This document shows positions 57,364-64,000 of a stretch of DNA of 64,000 nucleotides, in pieces. The notes beneath the pieces are model-generated. The model was not told the origin of the DNA and made no database searches. It saw only the letters and a program-made list of their open reading frames with translations. The number at the start of each line of letters is the position of its first letter. Position 1 is the stretch's first letter. This DNA is from Bacteroidota bacterium. GTDB lineage: Bacteria > Bacteroidota > JABWAT01. Position numbers and translations under genes: made by a program. The stretch spans positions 131,259 through 195,258 of the forward strand of contig JABWAT010000001.1 of the NCBI GenBank assembly GCA_013360915.1. The letters are read 5' to 3'.

Positions 57364-60300
57364 TTCACATTTGCCCTGACCGATTTAAAAATCTTTTCCA
57401 CGGTTTTGTTGTTAAACTTAAAGCTGACTTTAACAAAATAGACTCCGTAGGCCACAGGATATCCATTCCGGTCGGTTCCATCCCAGTAGATTTCACCATA
57501 GTCCGTGTTGATCGATTCTCCTTGTTCCAGGCTGACTCCGAGTCCTTCACCGTCGATGAATGAATTATTTGTCTGATCACGCGAATCATAACTGTTAATC
57601 AGGCGACCGGAAACCGTGTAGACCTTTAACTGAATGTATTTCGCTTCCGCAAAAAGTTTAAAGGCGAAAATCTGGTGTCGTTTAAATGGATTCGGGAAAC
57701 CACCGTAAAATTCCACCTCTTCCCTGGCGGTGACTACAAACTGTGTTTCTGCCGACTCAATGACGTTTCCTGACGCATCTTCAAAGCGATAAGATAAGGA
57801 ATTGGGTCCCAGTGTAAGATTTTTCGACATGGAAATTAAAAACTGGTTTCCATTGGAAAGTGAATCCGGAATTTCAAGCTCAGATTCCGGAATGACCTCG
57901 CCATTCAATTTTACCTGAATACTCTCCTTTTTCCGGTTTACCCCGTTTTCATCCTGTATGACAAACGTAAAGGTGGATTGAGGTTGCACCAGCAGGTTTT
58001 CTTCGAAACCAGTACCATTGGCACTGATCTGTACATTGGGAGGAACCAGGTCCTCTGTCCGGAAAAGTTTATAGAGACCAAATTCCTGAATGGCAGCCGA
58101 CAGCCTTTTGGTCTGAGGCTGGTAAGTTGAAGTAATTTTCAACCAGTTCCCCGATTTCACATCAAAGTGAAACCAGGAAAGTCCGTCCAATGAAATTCCA
58201 TCTGGAAGAGGCAGCGACAATGTACCGGTTCCGGAAAATACGGGTTCATTCAGAGAATAGGGGGTGATCCGCAAGGCTTTTAAACCCCAGGTAACAGACT
58301 CCACCGGCTTTAACAGGGGCTGACTGGTAACCGGTAAGGACGTAACTGTTTCGAGGTAAAGGGACTGGTCCGCCTGAAATACATTGTTCAGATCTGCAGT
58401 CAGATCTTCAAAGGTCACCTGATTGGATTTTCCTGGTCCAAACTGATACAAGGAAAACAGAATCGGCACGGGTCGGGAGAGGTTATTTGTATAGGATTGT
58501 TCCCTTGCCCCATTAGAGGTATCGGCAAAAACCTGTACGGACAACTCATATGGTCTGCCAGGCTCCATCACAGAGTCTGCAGGCAATGGTATAAACACCA
58601 TTTTGGATGAATTCCTTTCTAAAAATTCCCGGGTCTCACCCAGGAAAAGTGGGATTCCTGAAAATTCGGGAGGACGCTTATCAATTACCCCGCCGCCAAA
58701 AAACCGGACTCTTACATTCTGAAGATCCACACCAGAATTATTATATATTTCGGCTCCAAGAACCGGTCCGTTCCGGTAATACAATCCGATGGTGGGGTTC
58801 GTGTAGTTTTCCTCTTCACCACCCGGTGAAACAGGGGCAGCAGAGACATCAGGCAATGCCGAAAGAGACAAGACTCCCGAAAAAGTGTATGTCTGATCAT
58901 TCTGGTCTGTAACCGTTACCGAATACTGGTAGTTGAAATTACTGTTCGAATATTTCCCTGGAATCAGGTCTCGGGTGATCCATTGGTCGTTTCGAACCGA
59001 ATCCAGCATCACAGTGCCATAATAAAGCAACCCGCCTGATTGTCCGGTGGTACGGGACAATCCGCCTATCAAACCATTGTCGGATAGCTGATCATAAATC
59101 TGTAGCAAAACAGATCCGGATTTGATTTTTTCAGAGGCTTCAAAAGTAAACCGTATTTTAAAGGGCTCCCCGTTAACTATCTGTTCAGGATCGGTTTTAG
59201 ATTCCGAAAAAATGACCTTTGTGTAAGAAAAACGAAGTGAACCAACGGCATCTGCGGCTGAACCTGAACCATAAAATTTGAGGAAACCCTGTTTCCCCTT
59301 CAGTCCATCCGGTACCTTCAGTTTGGTTTGGATCGATCCCTGCGGCAATGAAAAACTGGGTATGGATGAATAGGAAAGGTCCTGATTGTTTCCATCAGCA
59401 AATTTATAAAAAACGGTCCCGGTCTGATTTTCAGGAAAGGCAAGGTTTACACGGACCGAATCATTCGAAGAAACGAGCTGATTCTGATTGTCAACGACCA
59501 GTTGGTCATCAGGTCTTTGTAACCGGATGGAGGGATCACCAAAAAAGGAATACTGATAAATCTGTGAAGTTGGAATCCGGCGGGGAAAATTCAGGTAATC
59601 TGAGTAATGAATGCGATAGTAAAACCGGCCTAGATCAACAATTTCGGCAAGTGAAAGGTTTTTATACTGATCATCAAACAGAAACTGATAAATGGAGCGG
59701 CCGAGATACACATTGTTTTTCTTCCAGGCTACCCCGGAGGAAGCAAAAACACCAATGGCGCCTCTGTTCTCGGCAAGTATCAATTTTTCTGAGAGACTGT
59801 AATACTCAATTGGGCCGGCAAATTCACCGGTGTAACAGGTAAAACTCGTCACAAAGGGCAAGCGGGATGTCGGGGTTAATTTGTCAACATCGGGAATTTC
59901 AAACAGACCGGCATCAGCCCAGACACCGCCTCCGCCATGTCCCATAAAGTTCATGGCAACCATTCCGGCATTAAATTGATTAATCAGGTGGCTTTTTCCA
60001 CCAACATAGGGGTCGCCGGGAAAGAAGGATTTGACATGAAAGTTGGTATTAAACCGGTTGTTTTCGGTTACCTTTTTAACCTCAAGATTGTCATCACCAA
60101 ATGAATCCTCAAATCCGGAAATAAACAAAGACTGGTTCTTCCATCCGTTAAAGTCAGCATTGGATTGGTAAGCCTCTATCTTATCCAGATATCGGTTAAT
60201 TTCCTCTGAGGTTCTGGCCGGATACCGGCCGATTGCCATGTCTGGAATGACATCGTTGCCTGAAACCATTGCATACCAGGTATCGGAAGAAGTACCACCA

Positions 60301-62477
60301 AAAACAGTAGTCTGAACCAACATGGATGGGATCTTATCATCCTCAGAATCATAGTACTGTGCGGCATCTCCAATTAGGAGAACATAAAGTGGTTTTCGTT
60401 TCCAGTTATGGTAGGCATAACGCAGAAATTCCCTGATGGCATGCGGGCTCTTATAACCATACCCGAATTCATCATACACATCCTGTACAGTGGTCACCAT
60501 TACCTGTCTGGTTCTGCCTGCCAGTCTCGGATCATTAACCGCCCGTTGACTAAGATCGTTTTCCCTGTTTTTTGCATATCGATTAATCGAAGACAGCTGA
60601 TTTCCTGCGCTGAGCGGTGTCCAGAAATCAGTCGAAGTAATGATTATCATCGACTCGTCCCTGTCAGCATCTTTCAGTGCAGGACGATCAGTATCAGCAA
60701 GGACAGAGGCCTCAACCGCCTGGATGGTTTTAGGGGTTATTTTATATTCTTCGGTCAGTGCTATATAATTCGTTGCATCCGGTGAAATGATAAAGTCCTG
60801 GAAAATGATCCGGTATAACCGGGTTCCGGTTTTATCACCAGGAGGAATGTAGGACTCGGTGACAAAATTCTGTAACTGGCCAACGCCTTTTTTATACAAC
60901 TGAATTTTGGGAGTGGTGAAATTATCAACCATGAATTGAAACAGACCTGGTTGACGGCCAGATGGCAAATGAAAGGGTAAATAGTTCTTTGTGGCAACAT
61001 AATTCCGGTCATATTCTATGCGGATCCAATTCACAGCATAGGTCCGGGCCACATTTCGTGTTGGGTTAAAGGGATCAAAATTCTGAATCTGAACAGAGGC
61101 ACCCTGTCCATTCATGTATGTTGCAAATTCAATGGGAGAAACCTGGTAGGTCGCAATGTTCAGCGTCTGACCACTCCATCGTTCTTTACCTGCAATCCGT
61201 TCGGTCAGGGCCATTCCATCCTGTGAATCACCAATATCCACCTTCACAAAATGCTCCCGGTCCACGGGAAGTTCCTTGGTGAAAGTCAGGCCATGCATTG
61301 CAATGGAGATTTTTACCGGGGTCTGACTTAATCCGTCAATTCCATAAACCGGAGCCCTGAAGGATTTTTTCTGGTTCAGTCCGACCCGCTCCCAGAAAAA
61401 GTGATCTCTGATGAAGGATTCTTCACCAACATCAACTTCACCCAAACCGTGATATTGCTTGTTTTCTTCGAGATGAAGAGTGGTTCTGAAGGATTCCCCG
61501 ATCAGGTTTCTTTCGTCACTCAGGCTCATTGTCTCTCTGATTTCGCCGGAAACGATTCCAAGCCGGTTCCCTGTTGCAGCCGGTTCGGTTGTCAGGAAGT
61601 AAACAGATCCCTGAAAGTAAGGATCGTAATACAGATCCTGATATTTGTTTTTCAGCTTGACAAGATTAGGTTCAATGAAAAATTCAATCCGGTCGCCCGG
61701 TGACCAGATACCATTGCCATCATCCTTCAGAAGAATCGGCACTTCATTGCCTTTTGAATACACACGCAGGGAGCCTACAGGTTTCCCCCTGAATTCAGAT
61801 TGTTCCCCTCTGCTTTCCAGATCCTCATACGTAATCAGTCCGATCCCTTCTCCGTCGAAGGTCAGGCGCAGGGTTGGATTGGCATGTTTATCAAATCCGG
61901 TGGTCCTGTTCAGTCGTGCGGGGTTATTTTTCCTTCCCTTTTCTGATAGCTGACCCAACAGATCAACTGGTTTGGCAGGTGCAAGTGAATTGTCAGAGGT
62001 GGTTGCAGAGATCGATTGAAGGTAAATCCACCCGTCAGGCCCGGCAACCCAGGGAAAAATCCTGATCAGGTAACCGGTTCCCCCCACCAAATCGGTGAAT
62101 GTTTCGGTCCGGATCACCGGTTGACCCGGGGTTTGAGGACGGTCTTCAGTAAACGAAACCGGTTCGGCCCCCATCAGCGCCATATCACCGGTTCCTGTTT
62201 TATAGGGACTGATGGTCAGAGAATCCGTTGTAAACTGATAAGTCCATTGACCCGGATCTGATTGAACCAAAAAGGAAATGGCCGGCAGGCCGGTCACCGC
62301 ATCAATGGTTGTATAAACCGGAAATTCAGAATCGATGGATCCTGATTCAACATCGGCCTTTATAACCTTCCAGATCAGATTGAGCTTACCGGATGAGTAA
62401 TCAAACCGGACTTCGGATCCACCGGAGGCAATGTGGGTCTGAAGTGAGAAAAGGGTCAGAAAAAAGAGAAAATTCAT
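57360..62477 (-). CDS. porU: PorU-type T9SS C25 sortase
   Basis: A 1705-residue protein with a signal peptide and a central gingipain-type C25 peptidase. The catalytic pair is H847 in 'NFMGHGGGG' and C881 in 'SFTCYTGEF'. The C-terminus has a T9SS type A-like domain ('YGGFPNPFKRHQ', 'IYWDGTDRNGYPVAYG'). PorU cleaves sorting domains and links cargo to A-LPS. Classic PorU is about 1150 residues, so this one carries extra Ig-like material after the catalytic domain (about 1000-1600). It precedes porV directly and follows secA by 78 nt. Confidence 0.93.
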   Translation of the reverse strand: MNFLFFLTLFSLQTHIASGGSEVRFDYSSGKLNLIWKVIKADVESGSIDSEFPVYTTIDAVTGLPAISFLVQSDPGQWTYQFTTDSLTISPYKTGTGDMALMGAEPVSFTEDRPQTPGQPVIRTETFTDLVGGTGYLIRIFPWVAGPDGWIYLQSISATTSDNSLAPAKPVDLLGQLSEKGRKNNPARLNRTTGFDKHANPTLRLTFDGEGIGLITYEDLESRGEQSEFRGKPVGSLRVYSKGNEVPILLKDDGNGIWSPGDRIEFFIEPNLVKLKNKYQDLYYDPYFQGSVYFLTTEPAATGNRLGIVSGEIRETMSLSDERNLIGESFRTTLHLEENKQYHGLGEVDVGEESFIRDHFFWERVGLNQKKSFRAPVYGIDGLSQTPVKISIAMHGLTFTKELPVDREHFVKVDIGDSQDGMALTERIAGKERWSGQTLNIATYQVSPIEFATYMNGQGASVQIQNFDPFNPTRNVARTYAVNWIRIEYDRNYVATKNYLPFHLPSGRQPGLFQFMVDNFTTPKIQLYKKGVGQLQNFVTESYIPPGDKTGTRLYRIIFQDFIISPDATNYIALTEEYKITPKTIQAVEASVLADTDRPALKDADRDESMIIITSTDFWTPLSAGNQLSSINRYAKNRENDLSQRAVNDPRLAGRTRQVMVTTVQDVYDEFGYGYKSPHAIREFLRYAYHNWKRKPLYVLLIGDAAQYYDSEDDKIPSMLVQTTVFGGTSSDTWYAMVSGNDVIPDMAIGRYPARTSEEINRYLDKIEAYQSNADFNGWKNQSLFISGFEDSFGDDNLEVKKVTENNRFNTNFHVKSFFPGDPYVGGKSHLINQFNAGMVAMNFMGHGGGGVWADAGLFEIPDVDKLTPTSRLPFVTSFTCYTGEFAGPIEYYSLSEKLILAENRGAIGVFASSGVAWKKNNVYLGRSIYQFLFDDQYKNLSLAEIVDLGRFYYRIHYSDYLNFPRRIPTSQIYQYSFFGDPSIRLQRPDDQLVVDNQNQLVSSNDSVRVNLAFPENQTGTVFYKFADGNNQDLSYSSIPSFSLPQGSIQTKLKVPDGLKGKQGFLKFYGSGSAADAVGSLRFSYTKVIFSESKTDPEQIVNGEPFKIRFTFEASEKIKSGSVLLQIYDQLSDNGLIGGLSRTTGQSGGLLYYGTVMLDSVRNDQWITRDLIPGKYSNSNFNYQYSVTVTDQNDQTYTFSGVLSLSALPDVSAAPVSPGGEEENYTNPTIGLYYRNGPVLGAEIYNNSGVDLQNVRVRFFGGGVIDKRPPEFSGIPLFLGETREFLERNSSKMVFIPLPADSVMEPGRPYELSVQVFADTSNGAREQSYTNNLSRPVPILFSLYQFGPGKSNQVTFEDLTADLNNVFQADQSLYLETVTSLPVTSQPLLKPVESVTWGLKALRITPYSLNEPVFSGTGTLSLPLPDGISLDGLSWFHFDVKSGNWLKITSTYQPQTKRLSAAIQEFGLYKLFRTEDLVPPNVQISANGTGFEENLLVQPQSTFTFVIQDENGVNRKKESIQVKLNGEVIPESELEIPDSLSNGNQFLISMSKNLTLGPNSLSYRFEDASGNVIESAETQFVVTAREEVEFYGGFPNPFKRHQIFAFKLFAEAKYIQLKVYTVSGRLINSYDSRDQTNNSFIDGEGLGVSLEQGESINTDYGEIYWDGTDRNGYPVAYGVYFVKVSFKFNNKTVEKIFKSVRANVK

Positions 62478-62555
62478 TCAGGTAAAACTACGGAAACCGT
62501 CACTAAGATTTTAGGCAAAAATATTGGAACCTGAGACGGTTTTTTGTGCGCGTCA

Positions 62556-64000
62556 TCATCGGCCATGGCATACTTTGTACTTTTTACCGGATCCGCACGG
62601 GCACGGTTCATTTCTTCCCACTTCCCGTTCAACTTTTACAGGTGCCTGAACGGGTCTTGGCGGAGGACCCGAAGGACGCTGACCCATCTGACCGGCAGGA
62701 CCCGGAACATCCTGAGGAACCGGCGCTGATGACCTCTGCGGAGTTATATCCTCATGTTTGGCCACCATCTGACGGCGCAACCGTTGCTGGTTTGCACGTT
62801 CCTGAGACATATCGAGCAATTGCTGAGTCGGGTAGGCCTTGAATATCAGCTGAACAGTCTGTTCAGATATCAGATCCATTAACTGGGTAAACAGGTTATA
62901 TGCTTCTGCTTTGTATTCAACCAGGGGGTCACGCTGGCCATACGCTCTTAAGCCAATCCCTTCTTTCAGATCATCCATTTCGCGTAGGTGTTCTCTCCAG
63001 CGCTCATCAATAACCTGCAGGACCACTGCACGCTCGAGCATTTTCATCACTTCTGTGGTGAGAAGGGTTTCCTTTTCATCATAGAATGTATCGATGGCTT
63101 TCCATACCTTTTCGCGTATGGATTCCTCACCACCTGACACCAGTTCGTCCGGTGAAAACTGAATATTGATCAGCAGATTCCGCATCAGATCAACACTGAG
63201 TTCTTCCAGATCTCCTTCTGCACAATGAACGCTGACCATTTTGGCGGAATAGGTACGCGCCATTTCAAGAATGTCACCCTTTAACCGCTGGCCTTCCAGC
63301 GCTTCACGGCGGCGTGAATAAATAATTTCACGCTGCTGATTCATGACATCATCATATTCCAGCAACCGTTTCCGGATCGAAAAGTTGTTCTCTTCAACCC
63401 TTTTCTGTGCCCTTTCAATGGATTTTGATACCATTGAATGCTGAATGACTTCCCCTTCCTCAATCCCCATTCTGTCCATAATTGCGGCAATCCGGTCAGA
63501 ACCGAATAGGCGCATCAGGTCATCTTCAAGTGAAATGTAGAACTGGGAAGCACCAGGATCTCCCTGACGACCCGAACGTCCCCGGAGCTGGCGGTCAATC
63601 CGCCTGGATTCATGGCGCTCTGTTCCGATGATCATCAGACCACCCAGATCGCGAACCCCGTCACCCAGCTTAATATCAGTACCACGTCCTGCCATGTTGG
63701 TGGCAATGGTGACCGCACCTTTCTGTCCGGCCAGGGATACAATTTCTGCCTCGCGGGCATGTTGTTTGGCGTTCAATACGTTATGGGGAATATTTCCACG
63801 CTTAAGCGCCCGGCTAAGCATTTCGGATGCTTCAACAGATGTGGTTCCCACCAGGACAGGTCTCCCCTGTTCACGACAGGCCTGAATGTCATTGAGAATG
63901 GCATTCAGTTTTTCGCGCCGGGTTTTATAAATCAAATCCTCACGGTCATCCCTGACGATATCACGGTTGGTTGGGATTACCACCACATCCAGTTTATAGA
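62556..64000 (-). CDS. secA: Preprotein translocase subunit SecA, C-terminal part
   Basis: The frame is open to the window edge, so the N-terminal ~half is missing. What is present (about 480 residues) covers the second nucleotide-binding domain ('GTTSVEASEMLSRAL', 'ATNMAGRGTDIKLG', 'RQLRGRSGRQGDPG'), the helical scaffold and wing ('ERWREHLREMDDLKEGI') and the C-terminal zinc SEC-C motif 'CPCGSGKKYKVCHGR'. SecA drives Sec export at the inner membrane, which feeds the T9SS genes downstream. The region before the SEC-C motif is Pro/Gln-rich (about 40 residues). Confidence 0.98.
   Translation of the reverse strand, partial: YKLDVVVIPTNRDIVRDDREDLIYKTRREKLNAILNDIQACREQGRPVLVGTTSVEASEMLSRALKRGNIPHNVLNAKQHAREAEIVSLAGQKGAVTIATNMAGRGTDIKLGDGVRDLGGLMIIGTERHESRRIDRQLRGRSGRQGDPGASQFYISLEDDLMRLFGSDRIAAIMDRMGIEEGEVIQHSMVSKSIERAQKRVEENNFSIRKRLLEYDDVMNQQREIIYSRRREALEGQRLKGDILEMARTYSAKMVSVHCAEGDLEELSVDLMRNLLINIQFSPDELVSGGEESIREKVWKAIDTFYDEKETLLTTEVMKMLERAVVLQVIDERWREHLREMDDLKEGIGLRAYGQRDPLVEYKAEAYNLFTQLMDLISEQTVQLIFKAYPTQQLLDMSQERANQQRLRRQMVAKHEDITPQRSSAPVPQDVPGPAGQMGQRPSGPPPRPVQAPVKVEREVGRNEPCPCGSGKKYKVCHGR

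Overview
The window looks like the chromosome of a Gram-negative member of the Bacteroidota / Ignavibacteriota-Chlorobi side of the FCB group. Evidence: type IX secretion (T9SS) genes porU and porV, two large exported proteins with T9SS type A sorting domains, TonB-dependent uptake, the futalosine route to menaquinone (mqnC and an mqnP-type prenyltransferase), and families typical of this group (DUF3127, DUF3098, DUF4296, DUF5777). Most genes lie on the minus strand in long, tightly overlapping runs. The exact phylum is an inference. There is no rRNA, CRISPR array or intact insertion sequence. The only RNA genes are one tRNA-Asp and a TPP riboswitch.

Layout. (1) 1-3341: a partner-switching signalling unit (SpoIIE-type phosphatase, STAS antagonist, HATPase kinase, GAF protein cut by the window edge). 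(2) 3349-7741: two TonB proteins and a TonB-dependent receptor whose leader is a clear TPP riboswitch, so the receptor probably imports thiamine; a small zinc-ribbon ORF lies upstream. (3) 7870-15132: EamA-type membrane protein, lon, prfC (RF3), DUF3127 protein, small lipoprotein, recQ-like helicase. (4) 15152-22190: mqnP-like prenyltransferase co-oriented with two histidine kinases; divergent diguanylate cyclase and mqnC. (5) 22220-26364: pbpC, then a cytochrome-like lipoprotein, YceI and DUF5777 cassette. (6) 26372-34208: acetyl-CoA synthetase, small membrane protein, PafA-like phosphatase, lipoprotein, a secreted AGE-like protein and an M28 peptidase. (7) 34209-35330: an accessory patch with an 85-aa orphan ORF behind two palindromes and a decayed GIY-YIG ORF whose 3' end is a copy of the neighbouring tRNA-Asp end plus its terminator. 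(8) 35333-45256: DUF3098, aminotransferase, coaE, secreted subtilase, glycosyltransferase, guaB, glutaryl-CoA-dehydrogenase-like gene. (9) 45371-47444: groES-groEL. (10) 47528-54937: dapF, CDF efflux, tex, lipoprotein, lysA, glnB and an outer-membrane barrel protein in one overlapping run. (11) 54960-64000: SLBB protein, FN3 lipoprotein, porV, porU and the C-terminal part of secA.

The pieces fit a respiring, protein-secreting bacterium. SecA delivers precursors to the periplasm. PorU/PorV process and attach T9SS cargo, and two probable cargo proteins (AGE-like protein, subtilase) are encoded in the same window. MqnC and MqnP supply menaquinone. DapF and LysA act in the diaminopimelate/lysine branch and sit beside a PII sensor.

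The most unusual item is the tRNA-Asp / GIY-YIG remnant at 34831-35237, with a 50-bp direct repeat at an exact 299-bp offset. Next are the riboswitch-controlled receptor, the cytochrome/YceI/DUF5777 cassette, the possible sigma-54-like box before groES, and the 85-aa ORF with two operator-like palindromes. I saw no obviously new multi-gene defence or mobile system.
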